The translations under genes and the position numbers were made by a program. From contig CAVXCI010000003.1 of NCBI GenBank assembly GCA_963760285.1, forward strand, positions 496,001 through 560,000: a DNA stretch of 64,000 nt. The letters are read 5' to 3'. The DNA comes from PALSA-278 sp963760285 (GTDB lineage Bacteria; Acidobacteriota; Terriglobia; Acidiferrales; UBA7541). Below, piece after piece: positions 37,758-46,848 of this stretch. The notes under the pieces were generated by a model, which saw nothing but the letters and a program-made list of their open reading frames with translations, did no database searches and was not told where the DNA came from. Positions within the stretch are counted from its first letter, which is position 1; each line of letters begins with the position of its first letter.

Positions 37758-38618
37758 CTAGCCTTTGCCCACAATGAGGCTCGAAGGAACTCCGTGCCAA
37801 GGCACGTGGACCTCAACCTTCGGCGGCAGGAGATATTTTGTGGCGGACAACTCGACACACACCATCAGCAGGAAAGTCCAGGTGAGAATAATCGGATTGC
37901 GCACGCCGAGGAACCATAGGGCATAAAATGCGCCAATGCCGAACAGCAGGTTAAACCCGTACGTGTCCCTATGGACAAGCCAAATCGAATTCTTGCAGGA
38001 TTTGCAGTTGAACGGAACTTCCATCCCGGGAATATCGCTAGTTTCAATCAGGGTGCCGCAGCTTGGGCATTTGTGACGCACCATCCAGAAGAGGCTCAAC
38101 GGATCAAGCCCTAACGACGCCGCGGGCGCCAAGACCGCGTCGGACGTCCCAGTTTGCCCTTCCGACGCCGCGATCGCCTTTGGCGCACGACGCTTCCTCA
38201 TATAAATTTCAGGCCGCGACCGCAGAACCAGCCACAGAACACCTATGTACCCCCACATGGCAAGCTCGCCGACGGCCCAGGACAGCTTGAATGTGGTGTA
38301 GTCCGCCCTCATGGGAGACTGTTGCGATGGCCATTCACGCGAAAACAGCGGCCACAGGACCCCCACTTGCAGAAAAACGAGACAGGCAGACCATGTCAAC
38401 CAGAACGGCAGATGTTTGAGTCTTCTACTGAAAATGCATATGAGAGTCCCAAACATCAGCACTGTGTAAAAGATAAACTCGACACTTGCAGGCAGCCACT
38501 GCCCAAAGGCGTATATACCCCTCAACGCAATTGGGAATCCAAAGAAGACATAAAACGGCCACCTCTGGGGGTGCGTCCCAGCACTTGGCCCCAACTCGGA
38601 TGTAACTCCGCTGCTCAC
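37758..38618 (-). CDS. Membrane protein with zinc-ribbon
   Basis: A 286-residue protein with about six hydrophobic helices (four before residue 135, two after 220). Between them is a cytosolic loop carrying a CxxC...CxxC zinc ribbon (CPSCGTLIE, then FNCKSCKNSIW). I do not recognise a family. The start is GTG 38618, preceded by GGATTAAGAA. It follows the small basic ORF at 38632 by 13 bases on the same strand and may be its partner. Confidence 0.7.
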   Translation of the reverse strand: MSSGVTSELGPSAGTHPQRWPFYVFFGFPIALRGIYAFGQWLPASVEFIFYTVLMFGTLICIFSRRLKHLPFWLTWSACLVFLQVGVLWPLFSREWPSQQSPMRADYTTFKLSWAVGELAMWGYIGVLWLVLRSRPEIYMRKRRAPKAIAASEGQTGTSDAVLAPAASLGLDPLSLFWMVRHKCPSCGTLIETSDIPGMEVPFNCKSCKNSIWLVHRDTYGFNLLFGIGAFYALWFLGVRNPIILTWTFLLMVCVELSATKYLLPPKVEVHVPWHGVPSSLIVGKG

Positions 38619-38631
38619 TTCTTAATCCATC

Positions 38632-38838
38632 TTACCGCTGCTTGCGCCTTGCGCGCATGTAGGCCTTGTACTCCCGCATGGCTGCGGAGAGGCGCGGCCT
38701 TCTCGCCGCCTTGGGCAGCGCGTCCAACTGCTTCACCAGCGAATGCGCCAGTTGCTTTAGCGATTTCTCCGACAGACTTCTTTCACTTCCCGGTGTCTCC
38801 GGCTTCATCGGCCGTGTTCTCCAGTTCTCCCCTGCCAT
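38632..38838 (-). CDS. Small basic hypothetical protein
   Basis: About 68 residues: polar N-terminus, then an amphipathic helix (SEKSLKQLAHSLVKQLDAL) and an Arg/Lys-rich tail (YKAYMRARRKQR). No family recognised. A longer frame opens at 38919, but the ATG at 38838 follows a GAGGCAGGG stretch. Support is limited to frame, helix periodicity and closeness to the next gene. Confidence 0.45.
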   Translation of the reverse strand: MAGENWRTRPMKPETPGSERSLSEKSLKQLAHSLVKQLDALPKAARRPRLSAAMREYKAYMRARRKQR

Positions 38839-39106
38839 TCGCCCTGCCTCAATACCGGTTCGCAGGCACGACCGCGGCCCCTCGCGCGAAAGTCTACACA
38901 TCCCATATTTAATTTTCATTAACTAACACCGGATTGTTTCCGCTGTTTCTCGCCTGTGCACTTCACCACTATGCAACGCCACTTAGTCAGGGACAGGTTC
39001 GGTCGCCCGGAGTGCCGCCTGTTGCAGTCCTCGCCTTGTCCTTCGCAAAACAGACCGTTACAGAAGCTGCTGCTGATTTCCCCGCTGCAAATCGGCGTCC
39101 CTCTTT

Positions 39107-39153
39107 AGGCTGGCACGGCCATGTAGCGGCACCTTTAAGGCGCCAGCTTTTTC
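39107..39153. repeat. REP-like palindromic repeat
   Basis: TAGGCTGGCACGGCCATGTAG-type segment (given in part) ending in a GGCGCC-centred palindrome. A close copy is at 45765-45811. It lies in the 38.9-39.4 kb gene-free stretch. Confidence 0.6.
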
Positions 39154-39201
39154 CGGCCTTGCGTTTGTCGTAGTTCAGTTTTCCTCGCGCCTGCGCGAAG
39201 C

Positions 39202-39400
39202 GTTACAGAAGCCGCTGTTGATTTTTTCCGGGGAATTCTGACAATAGATCAGAATTATGTCCAAGCGACGGGAACAGGCGCAAAACCGCGATTTCTAATC
39301 GCTACACATTTTACAGTCGCAAAACGCTAACTCGTGTGAAATCAATCACATCCACATTTCTAATCGCTACACTTTTTGACTTCTCATTTTCGCCGCATTT
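39202..39400. repeat. Solo IS21-like end element, copy I
   Basis: Contains GTTACAGAAGCCGCTGTTGA, a TTCTGACAATAGATCAGAA palindrome, and the motif TTCTAATCGCTACAC at 39293 and 39358, exactly 65 bases apart, each followed by a T-rich tract. Related copies are at 45838 and 53259. No transposase lies nearby. The whole 38.84-39.44 kb stretch has no supported gene. Confidence 0.65.
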
Positions 39401-39443
39401 CAGCCCCAAAAATCCGCCAGATTCCCTCAGCGTAAACACTAAT

Positions 39444-39887
39444 TCATCCCTTCCTCTTCAATTCCTCCTCCGCCGCCTCAAAAAACTGCTGCACAATTTT
39501 TCGCGCCGTCGCTTCAATCAACCGCTGCCCCACTGCCGCGATCACTCCGCCCACCTGCGCTTCGCCCGCGTAGAAAATTTCCGTCGCGCCATTTTTCTCG
39601 CGCAGTTCCAATCTCCCGCCGCCCTTCACAAATCCCGGCGCGCCCTTCCCTTCCATCTCCATGCGCAGTGATTCCGGCGGTTTTTTTTCTGACAGTTGAA
39701 TCCAGCCGGAGTAGTTTCCGGAAATCGCCGCGATTCCGAATTTCACCGCCACGCGAAATCGGTCCGGCCCATCCGGTTCCAGCCGCTCGCAGCCCGGCAG
39801 AATTTTCGCCAGCCGCGCGGGATCGTTCAGCAGTTCCCAGACTTTTTCGCGTGACGCCGGCAGCGTCGCCGCGCCTTCCAGCTTCAC
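39444..39887 (-). CDS. coxG: CoxG-type SRPBCC protein
   Basis: A 147-residue START-like protein beginning MKLEGAATLPASREKVWELLNDP and including LAKILPGCERLE, the typical CoxG signature. CoxG proteins assist assembly or membrane attachment of aerobic CO dehydrogenase-type enzymes. Its ATG overlaps the coxM stop by 4 bases, so it is the last gene of the coxSLMG operon. Confidence 0.88.
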   Translation of the reverse strand: MKLEGAATLPASREKVWELLNDPARLAKILPGCERLEPDGPDRFRVAVKFGIAAISGNYSGWIQLSEKKPPESLRMEMEGKGAPGFVKGGGRLELREKNGATEIFYAGEAQVGGVIAAVGQRLIEATARKIVQQFFEAAEEELKRKG

Positions 39888-40789
39888 GCCCGCCGCGCCG
39901 CCGCGCTGTTTTTCGCCGCGCCGCTTTTCGCCGCTGCTATGGCTGCTTCCAGCGCCCTCCGCGCGAACACCGCCGCCATTTCGCGCCGGTATTCCGCCGA
40001 CGCATGAATGTCCGCCAGCGCGTCCACGCCTTCCGCCACCAGCCGCGCCGCTTGCGTCAGGTTTTCCGCCGTCGGTTTTTTCCCGCGCAGCGATTCTTCC
40101 GCCGCCGTGGCGCGAAACGCCTTCACCGCCAGTCCGGTGACGCCAATCTTCGCGTTGTCAATCGCGCCATCGCCCGCCAATCGCACCACCGCCGCCACGC
40201 CCACCACCGCGTATCCCGACGCCGGCTGCCGCAGTTTGCGGTACGCCGCTCCCGTGTCCGCGGACTGCGCTGGCACCCGAATCGCCACAATCACTTCCCC
40301 GGGACGAAGCTGCGTGGCCATCAAGTCCACGAAAAAATCGCGCGCCGCAAAACTGCGCTGCCCGCTGCTGGAGACCGCCACAATTTCCGCGTTCAGCGCC
40401 AGCACCGCCGCCGGATAATCCGCCGCGGGATCCGCGTGCGCCAGGCTGCCGCCGATGGTTCCCCGGTTGCGCACCTGCATGTCTCCGATTTCCACCGCCG
40501 TTTCCGGCAGCAGCGGACATTCCGCGCGCAACAGCGGCGACGCCCCCACCTCCGCGTGCGTCACCAGCGCGCCGATGCTGATGCGTCCATTTTCCTCGCG
40601 AATGTTCCGCAGATCGTTCAGCCGTCCGATGTCCACCACGTAACGCGGCTGCGCCAGACGCAATTTCATTAGTGGCAACAGGCTGTGTCCTCCGGCCAGA
40701 ATTTTCACTTCGTCGCCATGCCGTTCCAGCATGCGGATGGCTTCATCCAGGCTCTTCGGCGCCAGATATTCAAATTCCGCGGGAATCAT
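39884..40789 (-). CDS. coxM: FAD-binding medium subunit of CODH/xanthine dehydrogenase-type enzyme
   Basis: A 301-residue CoxM-family flavoprotein. FAD motifs KILAGGHSLLPLMKLRLAQP and RNRGTIGGSLAHADPAAD are intact, followed by the CO_deh_flav_C domain. It passes electrons from the 2Fe-2S subunit to a quinone or other acceptor. ATG 40789 overlaps the coxL stop. The frame is unbroken, unlike its upstream neighbours. Confidence 0.92.
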   Translation of the reverse strand: MIPAEFEYLAPKSLDEAIRMLERHGDEVKILAGGHSLLPLMKLRLAQPRYVVDIGRLNDLRNIREENGRISIGALVTHAEVGASPLLRAECPLLPETAVEIGDMQVRNRGTIGGSLAHADPAADYPAAVLALNAEIVAVSSSGQRSFAARDFFVDLMATQLRPGEVIVAIRVPAQSADTGAAYRKLRQPASGYAVVGVAAVVRLAGDGAIDNAKIGVTGLAVKAFRATAAEESLRGKKPTAENLTQAARLVAEGVDALADIHASAEYRREMAAVFARRALEAAIAAAKSGAAKNSAAARRA

Positions 40790-43202
40790 TTGGCCCTCGC
40801 GATGCGCGCTAGCGGCGCACGCTCCACCGGAGTAGGCCGCGCGGCGCGTTCCTGGAATGGCGCGCTGGCACGCGAACGTTTTCGCGCATCGCGAATCGCC
40901 TGCCACACGCGCTCCCGCCGCAGCGGCATGTCCAGATGACGCACGCCGAACGGCTCCAGCGCGTCCACCACCGCGCCCACCAGCGCGGGAGTCGCGCCAA
41001 TGGTGCCGGCTTCACCCACGCCTTTCACTCCCATGGGATTCACCGGCGACGGCGTCACCGTGCGCGCCGTTTCGATTCGGCAAATATCCATCGCGCGCGG
41101 AATCGCGTAGTCGCCCAACTCCCCGCTCAACAACTGCCCCTGCTCGTCGTATACCGCCTCTTCCATGAACGCCTGTCCCAGCGATTGCACAATTCCGCCA
41201 TGCACTTGGCCATCCACCAGCAATGGATTAATCACGTTTCCGCAATCGTCCACCGCCACATAGCGCAGTAGTTTCACGTCGCCGGTCTCCGCGTCCACTT
41301 CCACCACGCAGATATGCGTCCCATAGGGATACGTAAAATTGCTGGGCTCGAAAAATGACGTGGCCTCCAGCCCCGGCTCCATTCCGGCGGGCAGTGTCTT
41401 GGCCACGTACGCCGCGGACACCACTTCGCCGAAGGTCAGCGATTTTTTCGCATTGGACTTGACGAAAATCCGCCGGCCGCGAAAACTCCAGCTTCGCCGG
41501 GCCACGCCCAGAATGTGCCCGGCGATCAGCTCAGTTTTTCGCGCAACTTCACCAGCGCCTGTAAACCGCCGTCCCGCCCACCGCGGTGGCCCGGCTGCCG
41601 AACGTCCCGATTCCGTACGGAACGATGGCCGTGTCGCCGTGTGTCACGCTGACGTCTTCCGTCTTCATGCCCAGCAGCTCCGCGCCAATCTGCGCGAACG
41701 TAGTCTCCTGTCCCTGCCCGTGCGGCGACGATCCCGTCATAATAGTTACTTGCCGCTGGGCTCGATGCGCACCGTCGCGGACTCCCATCCGCCCGCCGGC
41801 ATCGCGCTCGACGGCCCCATGCCGCAAATTTCCACGTAAGTGGACACGCCGATGCCCATGTACCTTCCCTTCTTTCGCAACTGCGCCTGCTCATGCCGCA
41901 ATTTGGCGTAGTTGGCTTTCTTCATGGCCACGCGCAATGTCGTTTCATAGTCCGCGCTGTCGTAGATCAGTCCCGTGGGCGTGGCATACGGAAAATCCGT
42001 GGGCTTGGGAAAATTCCTGCGCCGGACCTCGATGGGATCTTTTTTCAACTCCAGGGCCACCAGATCGATCCCGCTCCACAGGTACGTCGCCTCCGGACGT
42101 CCCGCGCCGCGGTAGGCGTCCGTGGCCATCTTGTTGGTGAAGCACGCCGATGATCTCCATGCGCACGGCGGGAATCTTGTAACAGCCGCCAGCCATCAGG
42201 CCGGTCAGCGTGGGAATCAACGGCGTAAGCAATTGGTAGTAGCGCCCGAGGTCGGCGATGACGCGGCAGCGCAAGCCGAGAATCGTCCCATCGCGTTTGA
42301 CGGCGACCTCGACGTAGTCAATCTGGTCGCGGCCGTGGATGGTCGCCTGGAAATTTTCGCGGCGCGATTCGGACCATTTCACCGGCTTGCCCAATCGCTT
42401 TGCGGCCCACGGCACCAGCGCCTCTTCGGGATAAACGTTGAGCTTGCTCCCGAACCCGCCGCCGACGTCGGGCGCGATCACGCGCACCAGCGTCTCCGGC
42501 ACGGCCAGCATGGCCGCAATTTGCGTGCGCAGCAGGTGCGGAATCTGCGTCGAGCTCCACACCGTGAACTGCCCGTCGCCGGCGAAATACTCGGCAGCAC
42601 GCAGCGCGGCTCCATGGCCACGGGGATCACCCGCTGATTGACCATGCGCTGGCGAATCACTCTGTCCGGCGGCGTTGAACGCCGCCTTCAGATTGCCGCC
42701 TTCGAACTCCCAGCGGTAGGCGACGTTATCCTTGATAGGCCTGTGCAGCACCGGCGAACCTTCGCCAATGGCTTTCTCCGGATCTCACCACCGGCGTGAG
42801 CGGTTCGTACTCCACGTCGATCAGGTCCAGCGCATCGCGCGCCGCATAGCGGATCGCCGGCCACAACCATCGCCACGGCCTCGCCACGAAGCGGACGCGG
42901 TCGTCGCCAGCACCGGGCGGAACGCCGCCTTCATGTCCGGAATCTGCGCTGCGCATGGCACCGGACCGATCGCGCCCATCAAATCGGTAGCCGCGACAGC
43001 CCGCAGCACTCCCGGAGCGGTACGCGCCCGGGAAAAGTCCACGAGACGAATCTTCGCGTGCGCGTGCGGGCTACGCAAAAACGCCGCAAACAGCATCCCC
43101 GCAAGATGAAATCGTCCACATAGTGCGGCCATGCCCTGGACGAGGCGCGGATCTTCCTTGCGCTTCATCGGCCCGTCCCATGAACTGCAAAGGGGTGGCC
43201 AT
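40786..43202 (-). CDS. coxL: Molybdopterin large subunit, form II CoxL-like, multiply frame-broken
   Basis: About 800 residues spread over at least six frame changes. In order: RKEDPRLVQG and FHLAGMLFAAFLRSPHAHA (N-terminal hammerhead), DALDLIDVEYEPLTPVV, VRVIAPDVGGGFGSKLNVYPEE, AYRGAGRPEA, GQGQETTFAQIGAELLG, and GVKGVGEAGTIGATPALVGAV with the active-site glutamate. AYRGAGR is the form II motif; form I CO dehydrogenase has AYxCSFR. Substrate is therefore uncertain: CO, or another carbonyl or heterocycle. ATG 43202 gives MATPLQFMGR, after which one extra G breaks the frame. Frame changes sit near 43170, 42890, 42740, 42130, 41745 and 41540. Confidence 0.82.
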
Positions 43203-43214
43203 CGGCGTTCCTTG

Positions 43215-43759
43215 CTACCGCGCGCCGGGCGACAGCGCTTTTTGCCCCAACGGCGACGGGCCGTTTATGACTTTCGCTTTCCGCGCGCCATTGCCATTGC
43301 GCCCCGCGTATTGTATCGGCGTCCACGATATTCTGATATCCGGTGCAGCGGCAGAAATTGCCTCAGATCGCGCGGCGGATTTCGTCTTCGCCGGGGTTCG
43401 ATTTTCCCGCAGCAGCGCCACGATGTCATAATCATTCCCGGCGTGCAGTATCCGCACTGCAAGCCATGCTTCTCCCAGAAAGCTTCCTGCACCGGATGCA
43501 ACCCGCCGTTCGGGGCCCGGCAGCGACGAATCCTTCAATGGTGGTGATATCGCTCCGTCCGCCTGCACCGCCAGCACCGTGCATGACTTCACCGCTTTGC
43601 CGTCAGCAGCACCGTACACGCGCCGCAGACGACGTCTCGCAGCCGATGTGCGTGCCCGTCAGCCAGGCAGTCCCGCAAATAGTGGACCAGCAGCAGGCGC
43701 GGCTCCACGCTGCCGCGATGTTCCCTGCCGTTCACTCGAACATTGATTTCGGCTTCCAT
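43215..43759 (-). CDS. coxS: 2Fe-2S small subunit of CODH/xanthine dehydrogenase-type enzyme, frame-broken
   Basis: Begins MEAEINVRVNGREHRGSVEPRLLLVHYLRD (over two stretches), followed out of frame by CGACTVLL (plant-type 2Fe-2S ligands) and KSCTVLAVQADG. The second 2Fe-2S domain has WLAVRILHAGN-type and CGYCTPGMIM sequence in a neighbouring frame. ATG 43759 is a natural start. The frame changes near 43690, 43620, 43510 and 43410. The next gene, coxL, starts 13 bases after the stop. Confidence 0.78.
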
Positions 43760-43957
43760 CGTGCTCTCCCGCTGCCCGCTTCGCCGCCAATTGTTGTGGG
43801 AGTTGCACCTTACTCCCGCGCTCCCCGAATTTCAAGAGTGCTCGCCGCCCGCGCACCATCGCCTTTAGGTCGCGGATAGATTGCCAATCTTCATCGCCTG
43901 ACCTCCCGCCCGGGTGTATCCTGTTTTCACGTCGCCCGCGGTCCCAAGGAGATCGCC

Positions 43958-45163
43958 ATGAAATCCATCGCCACGCTTGTAGCCACACTCAGTCTTATTG
44001 TCGCCGCTGTCGCCTTGTGCGCGCCGGGACCAAATGCATCGAGCGAGCATTTCGTGGTGACCAATAACAACTCCCCTCAGGACAACAGCGGAACGATTTT
44101 CAGGCTGGCCGGCACGCGCTCGAATCCTGTGCTGCATGTTGTGAAGACGCTGGACACGGGAGAACCGACGCCCTACGGCGGACTTTCCACGCCCAACGTG
44201 CAGGTGGTTCGGAGCGGCGCGGATATTTGTGTTTTCCTTACCGAGCCGCTCAAGAACGGCAACGAACTGACCTCATTCAAATATCCGGGCCTCGCGCTCG
44301 TGGGCAACTACACGTTGAGCCAGGTGACGAACTCGGAATACGGAATCGGCATCGCAGCTCACGGCGGCTATCTTTTTGCCGCATACGGAGACAACATCTC
44401 CTACACGGCGACGATTGCGACCTGGCAGATCGGCTCTGGCTGCGCCCTCACGCTGGCGAGCACCTATATAGCCAGTAACCCCATAAACAGCTTGGCGGTG
44501 ACACCCAACGGCGAGACGCTGGTGGTTGCGTACGCCGCGCGATCTGATGTGGATTCCTTTTCAATCGGGACCGCCGGCGCATTAACCGAGCATGGCCCGT
44601 ATTATGAGGACGCTCTTTCTGACGCTGAAGGCCTGGATATCACCCGGGATAGTGAATACGCGATCTTCGACGGACAATGCAGCACCTGCTATCCCAACTA
44701 CCCCGCCTTCTTGGCAACCCGCGTGATTAATTCCGATGGTTCGCTCGGCGCCGAGGACGACTGGGGGGGAGATGAAGGGGGCTTGGGGCCGGGAGGGGAA
44801 GACGGCTGGGTCCGGCTTAGCCCCAACGAAAAGTTTCTGTTCGTAAATAACGGCGGAGGAGGTCTTACAACTTTGAATTTTTCCGAAACTCCACGTCTGA
44901 CGATTGGTTATAGCGGTTGCTACACAACACTGAAAAACAATGGTGTTCCTACAGTAATCACCGGGGCAATGGGGACGGCCCTGAACAGCGGTTCCGGCGC
45001 GGGGCTTTACGTTTCTGAAATGAACGACCCGGACTCAGGTGTTGCTCTGCTGAGTGTCAACCCCTCAACGGGGTGCACTACCGAAGTTCCCGGGTCCCCG
45101 TTTCCCACGGGCCAAAACGGGGGCTTGAATTCCCTTGTATCCTGGCCGCCGCGGCCGTTCTGA
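43958..45163 (+). CDS. Secreted beta-propeller protein, lactonase-like
   Basis: A 401-residue exported protein with AAGGAG seven bases before the ATG and a signal peptide ending near VALCAPGPNAS. Blade repeats include LAVTPNGETLVVAYA, WQIGSGCALTLAST, FSIGTAGALTEHG and LSPNEKFLFVNNGGGG. An acidic glycine loop (DDWGGDEGGLGPGGEDGW) near residue 270 could bind calcium. Eight cysteines suggest disulfides. It belongs with the proteins at 3040 and 46849; the shared IGSGC.L motif with 46849 is especially clear. Confidence 0.8.
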   Translation: MKSIATLVATLSLIVAAVALCAPGPNASSEHFVVTNNNSPQDNSGTIFRLAGTRSNPVLHVVKTLDTGEPTPYGGLSTPNVQVVRSGADICVFLTEPLKNGNELTSFKYPGLALVGNYTLSQVTNSEYGIGIAAHGGYLFAAYGDNISYTATIATWQIGSGCALTLASTYIASNPINSLAVTPNGETLVVAYAARSDVDSFSIGTAGALTEHGPYYEDALSDAEGLDITRDSEYAIFDGQCSTCYPNYPAFLATRVINSDGSLGAEDDWGGDEGGLGPGGEDGWVRLSPNEKFLFVNNGGGGLTTLNFSETPRLTIGYSGCYTTLKNNGVPTVITGAMGTALNSGSGAGLYVSEMNDPDSGVALLSVNPSTGCTTEVPGSPFPTGQNGGLNSLVSWPPRPF

Positions 45164-45351
45164 AAATCACCTTCCACCACGCGCGATGCTAGCAGCTATC
45201 TATGGCCTTCTTTGTTACTCGACACACTTATAATTATTATGTTTACGTCTGCATCGCATCAGTTACGGCAGGGCTCGCAGCAGCACGGGACGCTGCCTGC
45301 GATGCCCGGTTCAGGCGCTGCGTCCCTCCTCTGTATATATCCCTTGCATTT

Positions 45352-45393
45352 GCCGTGCGGCCCCTAAAGGGCCGCGCTACATAACCACGGTAG
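45352..45393. repeat. 42-bp REP-like repeat, copy 1
   Basis: The GCCGTGCGGCCC core is a palindrome (GCGGCCC/GGGCCGC with a TAAA-type loop) followed by GCTACATAACCACGGTAG. It differs by one base from 45585-45626. Confidence 0.8.
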
Positions 45394-45584
45394 TATCCCA
45401 GCACCCCTTCCAAATGTGCGCCGCGACAAATGCATCCCCGGGCGACGATCCAGCACCCTGTAGCGCCGCCCCTTGCGGGCGGCAGCCTTTTCTTGTTGCC
45501 GTCCCGGTCGTTTCGGCGGGACGCGGCTTTTCGCCGCGCAGCACGCCACGATCAAATCTCTCTTTCGAGCGCGGGCTCGCGCCC
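45394..45584. other. Hairpin-dense intergenic segment
   Basis: Between the two 42-bp repeats are several GC-rich inverted repeats (CGCCCCTTGCGGGCGG, GTCCCGGTCGTTTCGGCGGGAC, GCGCGGGCTCGCGCCCG), some followed by TTTTC. The whole gap 45164-46069 has no supported gene. Confidence 0.55.
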
Positions 45585-45626
45585 GCCGTGCGGCCCGTAA
45601 AGGGCCGCGCTACATAACCACGGTAG
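45585..45626. repeat. 42-bp REP-like repeat, copy 2
   Basis: Matches 45352-45393 except for one base in the loop (CCCGTAAAGGG versus CCCCTAAAGGG). Confidence 0.8.
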
Positions 45627-45764
45627 CCGCTGAAACACCGCCAACCATTCACAATTCTTCCACGCCCAAGCCCCTTGGGGTCATCCCGAGCCATGCTCGC
45701 GAAGCGAGCCGTAAGGCGAGGGATCTGTTGTTGAATTTGGCCAGCATTATCGGCACCATTTTTT

Positions 45765-45811
45765 AGGCTGGCACCGCCATGTAGCGGCGCCTTCAGGGCG
45801 CCAGTCTTTTC
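45765..45811. repeat. REP-like palindromic repeat
   Basis: Copy of 39107-39153, with GGCGCCTTCAGGGCGCC palindrome. In both loci it lies about 50-75 bases before an IS21-like end element, so the two repeats form a composite. Confidence 0.65.
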
Positions 45812-45837
45812 TCTTCTATCAAACGCCGCAGACCAAC

Positions 45838-46040
45838 TGTTACAGAAGCTGCTGTTGATTTTTCCTGCAGAATTCTGACAATAGGTCAGAACTATGCCCA
45901 GACGACGGAAACAGGCGCAAAACGGCGAATTCTAATAGGGACACATGTGACAGTCGTAAAATCGCAACTCTCACGTAATCAATGGCATCCACTTTTCTAA
46001 TAGGGACACTTTTTGACTTCTCATTTTCAACGCATTTCAC
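45838..46040. repeat. Solo IS21-like end element, copy II
   Basis: Contains GTTACAGAAGCTGCTGTTGA, TTCTGACAATAGGTCAGAA, and TTCTAATAGGGACAC at 45930 and 45995 (65 bases apart). Read on the minus strand this gives AAGTGTCCCTATTAG twice, a pattern resembling the repeated transposase sites at IS21-family ends (from memory, unverified). Confidence 0.65.
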
Positions 46041-46069
46041 CCCCATGAACCCGTTTTTCCCGCCCGGCG

Positions 46070-46633
46070 CTAGGAAATTCTCCTGGGTTTGACGACGGCG
46101 GCGATGGCCAGTCCCGCGAGCGCCCACATGATCGTAAAGTCCACCAGACTAACCAGCGTGTACGACCGCGAAAATCCCCACCACGCGTAGTTGGGAATAT
46201 CCACAATCACGCTGGCGGCCAGCCCGGCAACGGCCACGAACAGGACGCGGCGCGGATAGGAAAGTCCGGCGGTCTGCATCAGCAGCCACGTCAGCAGGAA
46301 CGCGCCGATCAATTCCGACCCGAACTGCTTGATCAGCGCCTTGGGGTAGGAACCAAATCCGTCGCGCTTGACGGCCGCAAATACGAACGGACCCTGTTTT
46401 ATTTTCACGCCATAGGCGTCCATGGCCGCCTTGTCGTTTTTGTTCACCGGCGCCGCGGGAAACAGGTACATGCCGTTCAGAGTGGTGTTGGCGGTGATGA
46501 CCGCCAGCACCGCATCGTCGCTTTGCGCGCGATGGAATGGCTTTTCGTGCCAGCCGATCAGCTCCCAGGAAATGAAACTCCAGACGAAGGCGATGACGCC
46601 CCCCAGCAGTGCTCCCAGAATCAGCTTTTTCAT
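46070..46633 (-). CDS. Four-helix membrane protein
   Basis: A 187-residue inner-membrane protein with hydrophobic helices at about 3-22, 108-125, 130-147 and 160-182, and a periplasmic-type loop between the first two. AAGGAGG precedes the ATG at 46633, so expression is credible. The sequence SWELIGWHEKPFHRAQSDDAVLAVI near the N-terminus is typical of a conserved unnamed family I have seen in soil bacteria; no function can be assigned. Confidence 0.75.
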   Translation of the reverse strand: MKKLILGALLGGVIAFVWSFISWELIGWHEKPFHRAQSDDAVLAVITANTTLNGMYLFPAAPVNKNDKAAMDAYGVKIKQGPFVFAAVKRDGFGSYPKALIKQFGSELIGAFLLTWLLMQTAGLSYPRRVLFVAVAGLAASVIVDIPNYAWWGFSRSYTLVSLVDFTIMWALAGLAIAAVVKPRRIS

Positions 46634-46787
46634 CGTGCCTCCTTGCGCCGCGGCGCGAATTGTGGATTGCAGTTGGGATAACCGTCTAACGCGGGCACTC
46701 TACTCTTTTTTCGGTGAAATTTCACGAAAACTTGACGCGGAAAATGCCCGGCCATAATGACCAGCACGGGAGGTGAAAAGCGGCGGC

Positions 46788-46818
46788 AAAAAAAAGGCGC
46801 GACCCGAAGGCCGCGCCC
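46788..46818 (-). terminator. Rho-independent terminator of the propeller gene
   Basis: On the minus strand GGCGCGGCC, loop TTCG, GGTCGCGCC, then eight T. It lies 31 bases after the stop of the gene at 46849. Confidence 0.9.
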
Positions 46819-46848
46819 GTCGAAAACATCAACCGGATCAATGCAAAA

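Noticed and set aside
40786..43202. Calling coxL a dead pseudogene
   Set aside because: All catalytic blocks remain and each break needs one base, alongside similar breaks in essential genes; sequence error is at least as likely.
45840..46127. 95-codon minus frame inside the IS-like element
   Set aside because: It translates the non-coding end repeats (the KSVPIRKV stretch recurs at 53291) and has no transposase motif.
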